A DNA stretch of 64,000 bases from Sneathiella sedimenti (GCF_017313765.1 NZ_JAFLNC010000001.1:186001-250000), one strand, 5' to 3'; shown: positions 1 to 10,104, counted from the first letter of the stretch. Made by a program: numbers and translations. Notes: generated by a model from the sequence alone, not told the origin.

Positions 1-2058
1 ATCGTGGTGTTTGTCTTTCTCGGTCGGTTCCGAGCCACACTTATTCCTCTGTTTGCAGTACCGGTTGCGATTATCGGCGCCATCGCGGTTATTTACGCAT
101 TTGGCTATACGGCGAATATAATCTCCCTACTCGCCCTGGTGCTGGCAATCGGCATTGTCGTCGATGACGCTATCATCGTTGTCGAGAATGTAGAGCGGGT
201 GATGGAGGAAGAACCACATTTATCGCCGGCCAAAGCCGCCCATAAGGCAATGACTGAAATCGCGGGGTCCATTATTGCCATTACGTTTGTGTTGCTAGCG
301 GTGTTTATTCCCGTGGCCGTGCTTCCGGGATCGTCAGGCGTGCTGTTCCGGCAATTTGCTCTCGCGATCTCATCCGCCATGGTCATTTCCGCCATTAATG
401 CCCTTACCCTTTCCCCGGCCCTTTGCGCCCTGTTCCTGCGGCCTGGCAAGCCCGTCGTCTTTATGCGGCCCGTCACCGCCGCGATTAACCGCATTGGAGA
501 CGGTTACGCCGGGCTTATCAAGAAGCTCGTTCGGGTATCTGCACTATCTATCGCCGTTGCTATCGGCATTGGACTTATCTCCGGATACGGGATCTCGTCA
601 ACACCAGCCGGCTTCGTTCCCGAGGAAGACAAAGGCTATGTTATGATTGTCTTCCAGCTCCCGGCAGGGGCATCGTTCAATCGCACGGAAAAAGTCGCCG
701 AAAAAGTTGTTGAAGCGATCAAAGGGGACCCGGCCGTTCAATTGGTCGGGCAGGTTTCCGGCCTTGATCTTCTAAGCAACAGCAATGCGTCCAATGCCGG
801 CGTTGTCTTCTTGAACCTCAAGCCCTATTCAGAACGCAAGTCACCGGAATTGAGTGCGACCGCCGTTTTACAACGGGCGCTGCCTAAGCTTGCCGGCATT
901 GCAGAAGCTGCCTTTATCCCCCTCAATCCTCCCGCCATTGATGGCATGGGAAGTGCCGGCGGGTTTCAATATGTCCTTCAGGCCCAGCAAGGGCAGGCGC
1001 CATCTGAAATGGGTGCCGTGCTTCGCAATCTTGTTGTCGAAGCCAATCAGAATCCCAACATTGCTAGCGCTTTTTCGACGTTCGAAGCGAATACGCCGCA
1101 GGTTGCGCTTGACCTGGACAGGGATAAGGCGAAGACACTGGGTGTCGAGATTTCGGACGTATTTAGTGCCCTGCAAAGTCAGCTAGGGGGCTATTACGTC
1201 AACGATTTCAATCTGTTTGGCAGAACATGGACCGTATATGTTCAAGGCAGCGAGGAATACCGCTCCAGGATCGAGGACATTTACGACATCCAGGTTCGCA
1301 ATTCCTCCGGCGAGATGGTGCCCGTTTCCAGCTTTGCAGAGGCACGGCTGGATAGTGGTCCGCGCCAAATCACCCGGTACAATAATTATGAAGCCGCTTC
1401 GATTTATGGGAATCCGATGCCGGGTGCCGGGCTGGGTGTTGCCATGACCGATATGCAGGAAATTTCGGCGAGTGAATTACCGAGCGGATATGCCTTTGAA
1501 TGGACAGGTCTGGCCCTGCAGCAAGTGGAAGCCGCAGGTAAAACGACGCTCGTCATCAGCCTTGCCTTTGTTTTTGCCTATCTTTTCCTGGTCGCGTTAT
1601 ATGAAAGCTGGAGCATTCCACTGGCGATCCTGTCGTCCGTCGTTGTGGCAGTTTTCGGAGCGGTTGCCGGCATTCGGATCGCCGGGCTTTCCTTCGACCT
1701 GTATGCGCAAATCGGCATTGTTGTCCTGATCGCCTTGGCGGCCAAGAATGCCATTCTGGTCAACACCTTCGCCCTGGAGCAACGAAATACCGGCAAGTCT
1801 CTCTCAGAATCCGCGGCGGACGGAGCCCGCTTGCGATTCCGCCCCGTCATGATGACAAGCTTTGCCTTTATTATGGGGCTGGTGCCGCTGGTTATCGCCT
1901 CCGGCGCCGGAGCAGGGGCAATGGTCGCCCTCGGTGTACCGGTTTTTTCTGGAATGCTGGCCGCAACAACGGTTGGAATGCTGCTGATCCCCATGTTATA
2001 TGTCGCTTTCCAGTGGCTGCGAGAAAAAACAGGCTGGAGACCCATCGTCGAAAGATAA
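1..2058 (+). CDS. RND multidrug efflux permease, C-terminal part (cut by window start)
   Basis: Inner-membrane proton-driven efflux pump of the AcrB/HAE-1 type; the reading frame is already open at base 1, so the N-terminus lies outside the window and 685 residues are seen. A membrane segment with the proton-relay pair is present ([14 protein letters not shown]; the two Asp match AcrB D407/D408), and the partner Lys is in AAKNAILV near the C-terminus (AcrB K940). The second periplasmic porter loop and the last six membrane helices follow. The DDAIIVVEN motif argues against the heavy-metal HME/CusA subgroup. The next gene, a Cu/Ag ATPase, starts 11 bases after the stop, so the two are probably co-transcribed. 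Substrate is unknown; periplasmic adaptor and outer-membrane partner would be upstream. Confidence 0.93.
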   Translation: MVVFVFLGRFRATLIPLFAVPVAIIGAIAVIYAFGYTANIISLLALVLAIGIVVDDAIIVVENVERVMEEEPHLSPAKAAHKAMTEIAGSIIAITFVLLAVFIPVAVLPGSSGVLFRQFALAISSAMVISAINALTLSPALCALFLRPGKPVVFMRPVTAAINRIGDGYAGLIKKLVRVSALSIAVAIGIGLISGYGISSTPAGFVPEEDKGYVMIVFQLPAGASFNRTEKVAEKVVEAIKGDPAVQLVGQVSGLDLLSNSNASNAGVVFLNLKPYSERKSPELSATAVLQRALPKLAGIAEAAFIPLNPPAIDGMGSAGGFQYVLQAQQGQAPSEMGAVLRNLVVEANQNPNIASAFSTFEANTPQVALDLDRDKAKTLGVEISDVFSALQSQLGGYYVNDFNLFGRTWTVYVQGSEEYRSRIEDIYDIQVRNSSGEMVPVSSFAEARLDSGPRQITRYNNYEAASIYGNPMPGAGLGVAMTDMQEISASELPSGYAFEWTGLALQQVEAAGKTTLVISLAFVFAYLFLVALYESWSIPLAILSSVVVAVFGAVAGIRIAGLSFDLYAQIGIVVLIALAAKNAILVNTFALEQRNTGKSLSESAADGARLRFRPVMMTSFAFIMGLVPLVIASGAGAGAMVALGVPVFSGMLAATTVGMLLIPMLYVAFQWLREKTGWRPIVER

Positions 2059-2069
2059 GGACTGCTTCC

Positions 2070-4388
2070 ATGAATAACGTCCACGCTACACCGGCAATTG
2101 ACCCGGTATGTGGCATGAATGTGGTACCTGACTCTGGCAAACCGAGCCATGTCCACAATAATGAGACATATCATTTCTGTTCGCAAAAATGTCACGATAA
2201 GTTCGTCGCTGATCCGTATTTTTACCTAAGCGGCAATCATAAAAAGCGCAAAAAAACAGCGACCACGGCATCTGAATATACCTGCCCGATGCATCCTGAG
2301 ATCGTGCAGGACCATCCTGGCGATTGTCCAAAATGCGGGATGGCGCTCGAGCCGAAAGGCGTACCCAGAGTGGATGACGGCCCGAATGAAGAACTGGTCG
2401 ATTTCACGCGCCGTTTCTGGGTGAGTACAGCGCTCGCCCTGCCACTACTGATCCTCACAATGGGTGAGATGGTGGGCCTGTCGTTCGAAAGATGGGTTGA
2501 CGCGAAGCTCTCAACATGGATCCAGCTGGTTCTCGCGACACCGGTTGTCCTCTGGGCGGCCATTCCCTTTTTCAAGCGTGGCTGGTCATCGATTATCAAC
2601 CACAGTCCAAACATGTGGACCCTGATCATGCTCGGCGTTGCCGCCGCCTATGGATTTAGCGTTGTTGCCACATTATTCCCGGCGAGTTTTCCGGCCTCCT
2701 TCCAGTCAGATCACGGTGTCGTCCCGGTTTATTTTGAGGCCGCCGCAGTTATCATAGCGCTGGTCTTTTTGGGACAGGTTCTTGAGCTCCGTGCGCGTGA
2801 GCAGACCGGCTCCGCGATCAAGGCGCTTCTTGATCTTGCCCCGAAATCAGCCCGGCGGATCAATCCGGACGGTTCCGAACATGACGTTCCGCTTGAAAAC
2901 ATTCTTGAAGGGGACAAGCTGCGTGTGCGTCCGGGCGAGAGCATTCCAGTGGACGGAATCGTGCTGGAAGGTCGCTCCTCCGTTGATGAAAGCATGATCA
3001 GCGGAGAACCTGTCCCCGTTGAAAAAAACGAAGGGGACAATCTCACGGGCGGTACACTGAATGCGACGGGATCATTGGTCATGAAAGCCGAGCTCGTCGG
3101 GGCGGATACCATGCTCTCGAAGATTGTTGAGATGGTTGCCTCTGCCCAGCGGTCCCGCGCGCCTATTCAGGGGATGGCTGACAGGGTTGCTGCGTGGTTT
3201 GTTCCTAGCGTCGTCATCGTCGCCGTTATCTCATTTATCGTTTGGGCAGCTTTCGGCCCCTCCCCTGCCATGATCCACGCGATTGTTGCCGCCGTGTCCG
3301 TTCTGATTATCGCCTGCCCCTGTGCGCTCGGCCTTGCGACACCTATGTCAATCATGACCGCAACAGGACGCGGCGCCAATGCGGGAGTCCTCATTCGAGA
3401 TGCGGAAGCATTGGAACGTTTCGCGGCCGTTGACGTGCTGGTGGTAGATAAAACCGGCACATTGACAGAGGGGCGCCCGAAAGTTACCGACGTCATCAGC
3501 TTCGATGACCAGGATGAGAACACCCTTCTCGCCATCGCCGCCGGGCTTGAAAAAGGATCAGAGCATCCACTTGCCGAAGCAATCATATCGGGAGCAAAGG
3601 AACGTGGGCTCGACATCCCCACTGCTTCTGACTTCAATGCCGTAACCGGTAAGGGCGTCGAAGGCCGCGTTAACGGGAAAAGGGTGACCCTCGGGAACAG
3701 GGCCATGATGGAACGGCAGAAGCTTGATCTGTCAGAAATCGAATCCAGAGCGGCGGAACTTCAAAATGAAGGCAAGACGGTAATGTATGTGACACGCGAG
3801 GGTGCCCTTGCCGGAATTGTCGCGGTTGCCGATCCGGTCAAGGAAACAACGCAAGCGGCAATCGACGCTCTGCACGACCTCGGGATCAAGATCATCATGG
3901 CAACAGGTGATAATGAACGCACGGCAAAGGCCGTCGCCGCCCGGCTCGGGATTGATGATATTCATGCCGACGCACTACCGGAAAACAAAAAGGCCTTAAT
4001 CGAGGACCTTCGGGAAAAAGGCCATCACATCGCAATGGCCGGAGATGGCGTCAATGATGCCCCTGCCCTCGCCGTTGCGGATGTTGGCATCGCCATGGGT
4101 ACGGGTGCGGATGTCGCGATGGAGAGTGCCGGTATTACGCTGGTCAAGGGCGATCTCACCGGCATTGTGCGCGCCCGCAAGCTGGCAGTTGGGACGCTTC
4201 GTAATATCAAGCAGAACCTGTTCTTTGCCTTCGCCTATAACGGCCTGGGCATCCCAATCGCCGCGGGAATTCTCTACCCGTTCACGGGGACCTTGCTTTC
4301 ACCGATGATTGCCGCCGCCGCGATGAGCCTGTCTTCGGTTTCAGTTATTTCAAACGCGCTCCGGCTTCGCACAATCAAATTGAACTAG
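2070..4388 (+). CDS. Cu(I)/Ag(I)-translocating P1B-type ATPase with YHS and heavy-metal-binding N-domains
   Basis: Exports monovalent copper or silver from the cytoplasm using ATP. Of 772 residues, 8-50 form a YHS domain (DPVCGM, then FCSQKC), 69-95 a heavy-metal-binding domain ([14 protein letters not shown]), and the rest is a complete P1B ATPase: CPC at 416-418, phosphorylated Asp in DKTGTLTEG (D460), HP in SEHPLAEA (about 499), GDGVNDAPA, then YN and MSLSS in the last two helices, which together define the Cu/Ag class. The ATG at 2070 follows AAGGACT by a normal distance; a longer in-frame extension would overlap the preceding efflux gene. There is no classic CxxC HMA domain; the YHS/CPMHP modules replace it, as in SilP/CopA2-like pumps. 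Confidence 0.93.
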   Translation: MNNVHATPAIDPVCGMNVVPDSGKPSHVHNNETYHFCSQKCHDKFVADPYFYLSGNHKKRKKTATTASEYTCPMHPEIVQDHPGDCPKCGMALEPKGVPRVDDGPNEELVDFTRRFWVSTALALPLLILTMGEMVGLSFERWVDAKLSTWIQLVLATPVVLWAAIPFFKRGWSSIINHSPNMWTLIMLGVAAAYGFSVVATLFPASFPASFQSDHGVVPVYFEAAAVIIALVFLGQVLELRAREQTGSAIKALLDLAPKSARRINPDGSEHDVPLENILEGDKLRVRPGESIPVDGIVLEGRSSVDESMISGEPVPVEKNEGDNLTGGTLNATGSLVMKAELVGADTMLSKIVEMVASAQRSRAPIQGMADRVAAWFVPSVVIVAVISFIVWAAFGPSPAMIHAIVAAVSVLIIACPCALGLATPMSIMTATGRGANAGVLIRDAEALERFAAVDVLVVDKTGTLTEGRPKVTDVISFDDQDENTLLAIAAGLEKGSEHPLAEAIISGAKERGLDIPTASDFNAVTGKGVEGRVNGKRVTLGNRAMMERQKLDLSEIESRAAELQNEGKTVMYVTREGALAGIVAVADPVKETTQAAIDALHDLGIKIIMATGDNERTAKAVAARLGIDDIHADALPENKKALIEDLREKGHHIAMAGDGVNDAPALAVADVGIAMGTGADVAMESAGITLVKGDLTGIVRARKLAVGTLRNIKQNLFFAFAYNGLGIPIAAGILYPFTGTLLSPMIAAAAMSLSSVSVISNALRLRTIKLN

Positions 4389-4482
4389 GAGGGCCGAGAC
4401 TACGGGGCCATCCTCACTTGATTTGGCCTTTGGCGTCCGTATAGTGCAGAAGAGTAGTGTCTGGTACCCGAAGGAGAGCAAG

Positions 4483-5067
4483 ATGAGTGACAATATGCAG
4501 CCAAAGCTTGAGGAAATGAGGCAACTCGTCGCTATTGAACTGGCGAAGCATTGGAAAATGTTTCTATTCCAAGGACTGCTCTTCAGCCTGTTGGGAGCCG
4601 CCGCGATCCTCGTCCCACAGGTCGCAACACTGGTTGTAGATTTGTTTGTCGGCTGGATTCTTGTGTTTGGGGGCATTATTCGGGCGTTGACCCTCTTTCG
4701 GTCACGCAGTCTTCCTGGAACTGTCTGGTCCCTTCTCGCGTCGGTTCTGGCGATTGTCCTGGGCCTCCTGCTGGTCCTAAAACCAGCGGAGGGGGTCATG
4801 ACGCTTACCATGGTAATGGTCGCATTCTTTATCATTCAGGGACTTTTCTCAATTCTTCTCGCGCTTCAGTTCAGAGCCCATATCCGAAGCTGGGGCTGGA
4901 CATTGATAAGCGGGGCCGTTGACCTCGTTCTCGCTTACTTGATCTGGCGTGGCTGGCCAGACACGGCTAGCTGGGCAATCGGCCTGTTGGTCGGAATCAA
5001 CATGCTGTTCGCGGGCATGGCCCTGATCTTCACTGCACTTTCTGCCCGCAACAGCGCGCCGGATTGA
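4483..5067 (+). CDS. HdeD-family (DUF308) membrane protein
   Basis: Small integral membrane protein of 194 residues with about six hydrophobic helices arranged as repeated pairs, matching the DUF308/HdeD family first linked to acid resistance in E. coli; the molecular function is not known. The first 30 residues are hydrophilic and amphipathic. The chosen ATG at 4483 follows a strong AAGGAG (4471-4476); an upstream TTG/ATG extension of 20 residues lacks such a site. It lies 94 bases behind the copper ATPase in the same direction and ends 10 bases from a convergent gene. Whether it belongs to the metal operon is uncertain. Confidence 0.8.
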   Translation: MSDNMQPKLEEMRQLVAIELAKHWKMFLFQGLLFSLLGAAAILVPQVATLVVDLFVGWILVFGGIIRALTLFRSRSLPGTVWSLLASVLAIVLGLLLVLKPAEGVMTLTMVMVAFFIIQGLFSILLALQFRAHIRSWGWTLISGAVDLVLAYLIWRGWPDTASWAIGLLVGINMLFAGMALIFTALSARNSAPD

Positions 5068-5077
5068 CCATAGTATT

Positions 5078-5992
5078 CTAGGTTGTTGCCGCGATAAAAT
5101 CAGGGACAATTCCGGATCGAGCGATCAATTCGGGAATATCCAGCCCCTTGAGAAGCCCATGTCCCGTCACCAGCACGGTACGCACGCCGGCCGCCGCACC
5201 GCCCAGAATATCGGTATGCAGCGTATCGCCCACCATGGCGATGCGCCGTCGATCTATTCCCGCAAGTGCTGACGACTTTAATGCGCGGTCAAACACGTCC
5301 GAAAAGGGCTTCCCATAGAAATGCGGCACGATGCCTGACTGGTCGGCAATTTCATGTGAGAAAAAGCCGGGTTCCAGTGATAATCCACCTTCACGCGGCG
5401 CAACCAGATCCGGATTACCGACAAGCAGAGGACGGGGATTTCTTTGAATTGAGTGCTGCAGGCGACCTTGCCGCTCCTCTGTCCATTCCGATGAACTAAG
5501 AAATAGAAACGCATCCACGTTCTCGTAGTCGGACGGATTATCCCCAAGCAGCCGGGTGGCACGGGGAAGTTCTGCCAGGCCAGATTGAGCAGTCGCGGCG
5601 ACACCCCAAATATAGTCCCTTGGATATAGGTCCAGCGCGGCAATCGCCGCATCGCGGCTTGAGATAACCTGCTCCTTATCCAGATCGAACCCAAGCCCGC
5701 GATATTTCTCAATCGCCTTGGTGGCATCATAGGTTGCACTATTGGTAAGCACGACGACCTGTTTCCCAAGACGCTTGAATGTTTCCAGCCTCCGGGCCGC
5801 ACCCGGTATCGCGCTTTCCCCGACATTCAACACCCCGAACGCATCCAGGAGAAAAACATCGATCTCGTCGATGAGACTTTCGAGATTCTCTATGTCGATG
5901 CTCTCGGTTGGAAACTGCGCCATCGGAAGACGAGGCCGGACTGCTTCATACCGGTCAAATATTTCTGTGGCGGTAACGGCGGGAAACGACAT
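5078..5992 (-). CDS. TIGR01459-type HAD class IIA hydrolase
   Basis: Cytosolic HAD-superfamily phosphatase of the NagD-like class IIA, 304 residues, which matches this mostly alphaproteobacterial subfamily. Motif I is seen as LLDAFGVL (about 48-55; the nucleophile Asp followed by A instead of D at the usual acid/base position two residues on is replaced by a hydrophobic/aromatic context), motif II as LTNSA, the Lys in GKPFSDVFD and motif IV as MVGDTLHTDILGG. The natural substrate is unknown; sugar phosphates or nucleotides are typical of class IIA enzymes. The ATG is preceded by AAAGGTGA at a good distance. It is convergent with the HdeD-like gene and divergent from the first SDR gene. Confidence 0.85.
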   Translation of the reverse strand: MSFPAVTATEIFDRYEAVRPRLPMAQFPTESIDIENLESLIDEIDVFLLDAFGVLNVGESAIPGAARRLETFKRLGKQVVVLTNSATYDATKAIEKYRGLGFDLDKEQVISSRDAAIAALDLYPRDYIWGVAATAQSGLAELPRATRLLGDNPSDYENVDAFLFLSSSEWTEERQGRLQHSIQRNPRPLLVGNPDLVAPREGGLSLEPGFFSHEIADQSGIVPHFYGKPFSDVFDRALKSSALAGIDRRRIAMVGDTLHTDILGGAAAGVRTVLVTGHGLLKGLDIPELIARSGIVPDFIAATT

Positions 5993-6097
5993 TTTACAAG
6001 ATCACCTTTGGAAGACGCGGGACAGATTAAGTTATGCTTTACTAGATCGCATATTAAACCGTAGAGTTTATAAAAAATAAGAAAAAGGGAGAAACAT

Positions 6098-6832
6098 GTG
6101 AACGATCTGGATTTCACAGGAAAAACAGCACTAGTCGTCGGCGGTTCCAGCGGGATCGGCAATGGCATTGCCCATGCACTGAAGGACCGCGGGGCGGAAG
6201 TATATGTGTGGGGCACCCGTGCCAGCGCAGCGGACTATGACGGTACGGATGGTTCGGACCTCACAGGTCTTCATTATGAACAGATGGACGTCAGCGATTA
6301 TCAGGCTATCGCCGACTATGAACCGGGATTTGATAAACTAGACATGCTGATCCTGTCACAGGGTATTGTGGTCTACAGGCGAGGCGAGTTTGAAATGCCG
6401 GGCTGGTTGAAGGTTATCGACACGAACCTCAACAGCCTGATGGCCTGTGCATCTAAATTTCACGATATGCTGGCCGAAACAAGCGGATCCCTCGTTATTA
6501 TCAGTTCCACGGCCGGATATCACGCAACGAAAGGCAATCCTGCCTATAACGCCTCCAAGACCGGCGCAATCGGGTTGACCCGAACTCTGGGGCAGGCGTG
6601 GGCCGGAGACGGCATTCGGGTAAACGGGGTTGCACCCGGACTTGTGGACACCAAGCTGACCAAGGTAACGACGCAGAACTCGAAACGCCGTGATGCAGCA
6701 ATCTCGACAATCCCCCAGGGACGTCTTGGCACCCCGGAGGATATTGCCGGCGCGGTGATGTACCTCGTATCCCCGCTTGCAAGCTATGTGGTGGGCCAAA
6801 CGATTGTCGTTGACGGCGGGCTTATTCTCTAG
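6098..6832 (+). CDS. Short-chain dehydrogenase/reductase (SDR)
   Basis: NAD(P)-dependent oxidoreductase of the classical SDR family, 244 residues. The cofactor motif is VVGGSSGIG (about 13-21), the catalytic Ser lies in IISSTAG and the catalytic pair in YNASK; the C-terminus VVGQTIVVDGG is typical. The middle NNAG motif is altered to LSQG. The start is GTG at 6098, preceded by AAGGGAG; the overlapping ATG at 6096 is immediately followed by a stop in its own frame, so it cannot be the start. A second SDR gene begins 35 bases downstream. The substrate is unknown; an alcohol/ketone or beta-hydroxyacyl step in the adjacent acyl-CoA pathway is a guess from context. Confidence 0.9.
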   Translation: MNDLDFTGKTALVVGGSSGIGNGIAHALKDRGAEVYVWGTRASAADYDGTDGSDLTGLHYEQMDVSDYQAIADYEPGFDKLDMLILSQGIVVYRRGEFEMPGWLKVIDTNLNSLMACASKFHDMLAETSGSLVIISSTAGYHATKGNPAYNASKTGAIGLTRTLGQAWAGDGIRVNGVAPGLVDTKLTKVTTQNSKRRDAAISTIPQGRLGTPEDIAGAVMYLVSPLASYVVGQTIVVDGGLIL

Positions 6833-6867
6833 CTTTGACGGAACTATAATAAAAAAGGAACAAATGA

Positions 6868-7647
6868 ATGGCCAAACTTTCAAAACTCAGCCGATCGATC
6901 GCCGGAAAAACCGCACTTGTGACGGGCGCGGCAAGCGGAATGGGCCGCGCAACTGCGCATCTCTTTGCCGATGAAGGGGCAAATGTTGCGGTGACCGACC
7001 TCACGGAAGAAGGTGTTCAGAAGGTCGTTGATGAAATCCGCAACGCCGGTGGATCGGCCGAAGGATGGGTACTCGACGTTGCCAACAAAGAACAGATTGA
7101 AACCGTTGTTACGGCTATCGCGGACCACTTTGGCGCGCTTGACATCCTGATCAATAATGCCGGGTTCTCTCACCATATGTCGGTTGAGGACGACGGGTTC
7201 GAGGAGAACTGGCAGCGACATATGGATGTCCTCCTGACCGCACATGTCCGTCTGGTCCGGGCAGCCTTGCCACATCTTAAAACGTCCGGTGCCGGACGGA
7301 TTGTCAATATTGCCTCTACTGAAGGCCTTGGTGCCACACCAGAGATTGCGCCCTACACCTCTGCCAAGCATGGGGTTATCGGCCTCACCCGCTCCCTCGC
7401 CGTGGAACTGCCAAAATACGGCATTACAGTCAATTGCATCTGCCCAGGTGCGATACACACCGGCATTACGGCCCGTATCAAGGATGAACATAAGGAGATT
7501 TTCTCGCGGCGGCGTATCCCGCTGAAGCGATACGGGGTACCGGAGGAAGTCGCGCACGCAACCCTGAGTCTGGTTTTACCAGCGTCCTCCTATATCAATG
7601 GTGTTGCGTTACCGGTGGATGCGGGACTAACGATCAAAAATGCATAA
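6868..7647 (+). CDS. Short-chain dehydrogenase/reductase (SDR)
   Basis: Second classical SDR, 259 residues, with all landmarks: TGAASGMG cofactor loop (about 19-26), NNAG, Ser in NIAST, YTSAK catalytic Tyr/Lys, and PGAIHTGI after the active site. A 12-residue leader precedes the Rossmann fold. An Asp at the end of beta-2 (VTDLTE) suggests preference for NAD over NADP, which is family knowledge rather than a measurement. It probably shares a transcript with the SDR upstream. The ATG at 6868 follows AAAAAGGAAC. It could oxidise a 3-hydroxyacyl-CoA or an alcohol intermediate, but nothing in the sequence identifies the substrate. Confidence 0.9.
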   Translation: MAKLSKLSRSIAGKTALVTGAASGMGRATAHLFADEGANVAVTDLTEEGVQKVVDEIRNAGGSAEGWVLDVANKEQIETVVTAIADHFGALDILINNAGFSHHMSVEDDGFEENWQRHMDVLLTAHVRLVRAALPHLKTSGAGRIVNIASTEGLGATPEIAPYTSAKHGVIGLTRSLAVELPKYGITVNCICPGAIHTGITARIKDEHKEIFSRRRIPLKRYGVPEEVAHATLSLVLPASSYINGVALPVDAGLTIKNA

Positions 7648-7669
7648 GATCTGTCACTAGAACACAGGG

Positions 7670-7719
7670 GCTTGTTTTCTAAGCGGCCAATATTCTAGGC
7701 TATCTTTTTGAAAACAAGC
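7670..7719. terminator. Long-loop inverted repeat between convergent genes
   Basis: GCTTGTTTTC (7670-7679) is repeated in perfect inversion as GAAAACAAGC (7710-7719), with a 30-base loop that ends in TTTTT. It sits between the stops of the SDR gene and the convergent MaoC-like gene. A bidirectional transcription stop is the simplest reading, but the loop is long and a U-tract after the stem is lacking. Confidence 0.4.
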
Positions 7720-7759
7720 TCTTACGCGTCTTCCGACCCCCGTTATGCATCATTCATCT

Positions 7760-8221
7760 TTAATGTGCACTGCGGCATTTAATCATGCGTAGCGGCGTAT
7801 ACTCGATTACCACTTCGCCCTTCTGGTTGATGATTTTATTACGCGTGCGCACAAGTCCTCTTGTTCCTTTTTTTGTCAGGCGTGCCTCGATCACCTCGCA
7901 TTCCACATGAATTGTGTCTCCGGCGAAAACGGGCGCGCGCACGTCAAGTTCCATATTCAGAAATGCCAACCCCGTGTGCTGCATGGTCGACTGAACGAGC
8001 AGCCCTTCCGCAATCGTGTAGGCGAGTGCGCCTGGCGCCACTCGGCCACGAATGTCCGAATGCTCATTCAGATATTCCATATCCGTGAATAAAACCTCGG
8101 TCATGCCGGTGCAGTTGATGAAATTAACAATATCCGCTTCTGTCACCGTGCGGCCGATCGTCATGAACTGCCGTCCCAGCGGCAGTTCCTCATAGTGTAG
8201 TCCCAGTCCAACGATCTCCAT
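7760..8221 (-). CDS. MaoC-like hotdog-fold protein
   Basis: 153 residues with the MaoC/hydratase-2 layout: an N-terminal GRTVTEADIVNF segment, a central helix with GRVAPGALAYTIAEG, and a beta-rich C-terminus (RAPVFAGDTIHVECEV, then RTRNKIINQKGEVV). The family includes (R)-enoyl-CoA hydratases and thioester-binding relatives. The Asp-x4-His hydratase dyad normally found near residue 40-50 is not recognisable; the corresponding region reads FTDMEYLNEHSD, and the usual His in the hydratase helix (A-H-G) is Pro (A-P-G). It may bind or hydrate acyl-CoA by another geometry. AAGGAGAG precedes the ATG. It is the last gene of a leftward NTF2-MFS-MaoC unit. Confidence 0.8.
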   Translation of the reverse strand: MEIVGLGLHYEELPLGRQFMTIGRTVTEADIVNFINCTGMTEVLFTDMEYLNEHSDIRGRVAPGALAYTIAEGLLVQSTMQHTGLAFLNMELDVRAPVFAGDTIHVECEVIEARLTKKGTRGLVRTRNKIINQKGEVVIEYTPLRMIKCRSAH

Positions 8222-8267
8222 TTTCTCTCCTTTTTATTATTAAGTTGGCATTTTGTTTTTACGTTGT

Positions 8268-9500
8268 TTAATCCATAGACGGTTTCGCGACAATAAGCCA
8301 AAGCCCACTGAGAAAAACGATTGCCGCCATCAAGCTATAGGCCTGCCAATAATGGTTCATGTCGCCTACGATAAGCCCAAATATTGTGGGCAAAATAAGC
8401 ACACCGGCGAACATGGCGCTCGATCCTAGTGCCGTCGCTTCTGTCCGATATTGCCCCCCGAAAGCCGCATAGGCACCGTAGGCGATACCGGTAAACCCAC
8501 TTGCAGTCGCTCCTGCAAAAACTGCGACGAGAAGTATAGCCCAGATCGGCCATACTTCGGACATCTGCCCGGCCGCAACTGCGGTGGCGGCCATGACAAA
8601 ACCCAACAAGCCGAGCAACCTGATGGACGAGATATAACGATCCGCCAACCACCCCCAAAGAGGACGGCTGGTAACGCCAGCGATTTGATAGAGTGCCAGC
8701 ACCTGACCGGCTGCAACCAGGTCCAAGCCTGTTCTACTGGTAAGATGCAGGGCCATAAAACCGATAAAGCAGAGCTGAACGCCGGCATATGAAAAGCTGG
8801 CAAGCGCAAGCAGCCGCATAAGGGTATTATCACGCAGGAGATAAAGCGGTCGCCACAGCTCCCCCCGAAACAAACGATGTGCGCTATTTTTGTCCCTGTC
8901 CCAGCTTTTACGGTATATCTGAAATGACAGGATAAGCAGGATCGCGGGGATAATCTGGGCCCAGAAAGCAATCCGCCAGCCAAGATTAACGGCAAACACG
9001 GGCAACAGTAGTGCTCCAATTACCCCACCCAACGGCACTCCGATCTGCCGGATTGAAAAGACGAGATTGAGTACCTTGGGGTTTGTGCGTGGAATCAAAA
9101 GATGGGTTGAGACAGGGGCTGTCGCTCCATATCCAATACCGAGAACAAATGCACAGAGCGCCAGCGCATTAAAGCCGCCCGAGCCCGCGATGACGAGCAT
9201 GGCCACAACGCCCAGCATGACAAACTGTGCCACCCGTACCGCACCAAACTTCTGTATAAAATCCGGCGACAACAGAGCCGAAAAAATGCCGATTCCATAA
9301 ACGGTGGAGACAAAAAATCCGATAAGATGGCCATCAACGCCGAGATCTTCGGCAATTTTCGGCGCAAGTGTGGGCGCAGAAAACGCTGCCATCGTTGCCA
9401 GGGTCTGCATGGCAATTGTGAGCGTCAAGGGCCCGTAGGGAATGCCTCGTGCCATTCCCTCTTTTTCCGCTGACCCGCCGTCGCGGCTGGACGACACCAT
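8268..9500 (-). CDS. Major facilitator superfamily transporter
   Basis: 410-residue inner-membrane carrier with about twelve hydrophobic helices and a central cytoplasmic loop (IYRKSWDRDKNSAHRLFRG). The A-like motif GWLADRY lies at the start of the second half. The first about 20 residues are hydrophilic; the ATG at 9500 is three bases beyond the stop of the upstream NTF2-like gene, so the two are translationally coupled, while a later Met at 9455 is possible. Probable job: uptake of the compound broken down by the surrounding enzymes, or export of a product. No feature reveals the substrate. Confidence 0.9.
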   Translation of the reverse strand: MVSSSRDGGSAEKEGMARGIPYGPLTLTIAMQTLATMAAFSAPTLAPKIAEDLGVDGHLIGFFVSTVYGIGIFSALLSPDFIQKFGAVRVAQFVMLGVVAMLVIAGSGGFNALALCAFVLGIGYGATAPVSTHLLIPRTNPKVLNLVFSIRQIGVPLGGVIGALLLPVFAVNLGWRIAFWAQIIPAILLILSFQIYRKSWDRDKNSAHRLFRGELWRPLYLLRDNTLMRLLALASFSYAGVQLCFIGFMALHLTSRTGLDLVAAGQVLALYQIAGVTSRPLWGWLADRYISSIRLLGLLGFVMAATAVAAGQMSEVWPIWAILLVAVFAGATASGFTGIAYGAYAAFGGQYRTEATALGSSAMFAGVLILPTIFGLIVGDMNHYWQAYSLMAAIVFLSGLWLIVAKPSMD

Positions 9501-9503
9501 GCT

Positions 9504-10013
9504 CTAAGTTCCGTCTTTCCACGACCCTTTCGAGCGGGCTAAATACTCTTTGGTCTCAGGCTGTTCAATCAACATCCGGCCCCATTTCGCGCAGACTTTA
9601 GCGAGGCGTTCAGGCTGGACACCCAGCTGTGCCATCGCGACGCCGCCATTAACGGATTCGCGATAGTCGGAAATCAATCCGTCCCTTAGTTCAAATCGGC
9701 TCATTCCGTCGATAACGACCCGCTTTCCCGCGAACTCCGGCACCGTCGAGGTAAAACTTGAAAGCGACCAGGCATACGCAAGGTTTCCATCGCAAATGGG
9801 GTCGAACATTTCCCAGCGATAATCTTCGCCGGCATCGCGATGAAACTGATCTGACATCATATGGGCGATTTCCGCACGCCCCTGATGATTGCCATAGACA
9901 TAGTCGTGATAGATGCCATCCTCGGTGAAGCAGGCGGCAAAGGCCTCCCCGTCGCCGGCTTCCGCAGCACTCGAAAAACGTTTTAGAAACTCTCGAAATT
10001 CGGGCGTATTCAT
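9504..10013 (-). CDS. NTF2-like/SnoaL-fold protein
   Basis: 169 residues with the cone-shaped NTF2-like fold pattern: an N-terminal helix (FREFLKRFSSAAEAGD), AACFTEDGIYHDYVYG, a GRAEIAHMM helix, then beta strands ending in SRFELRDGLISDYRE. Members act as small dehydratases, isomerases or hydrolases, or simply bind hydrophobic ligands; Asp/His side chains in DGIYHDY would line the pocket. A C-terminal tail of about 45 residues is not typical of the minimal domain. It is the first gene of the leftward NTF2-MFS-MaoC unit and is divergent from the enoyl-CoA hydratase gene across 91 bases, which should hold both promoters. Confidence 0.75.
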   Translation of the reverse strand: MNTPEFREFLKRFSSAAEAGDGEAFAACFTEDGIYHDYVYGNHQGRAEIAHMMSDQFHRDAGEDYRWEMFDPICDGNLAYAWSLSSFTSTVPEFAGKRVVIDGMSRFELRDGLISDYRESVNGGVAMAQLGVQPERLAKVCAKWGRMLIEQPETKEYLARSKGSWKDGT

Positions 10014-10104
10014 TTATTGCCTCTTTTTATTGTTTTTCTCACCACAGCATGCTTTATGATAAACATTCAATCCAGAAAATAAGTAAAAAAAAGCGATTTG
10101 ACCA

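Noticed and set aside
1-2058. CusA-type heavy-metal RND pump (because of the adjacent copper ATPase)
   Set aside because: The proton-relay helix reads [14 protein letters not shown], as in drug pumps, and lacks the HME pattern.
1578-2195. 205-codon open frame on the minus strand
   Set aside because: Antisense to the RND permease and start of the Cu ATPase, both of which are clearly coding.
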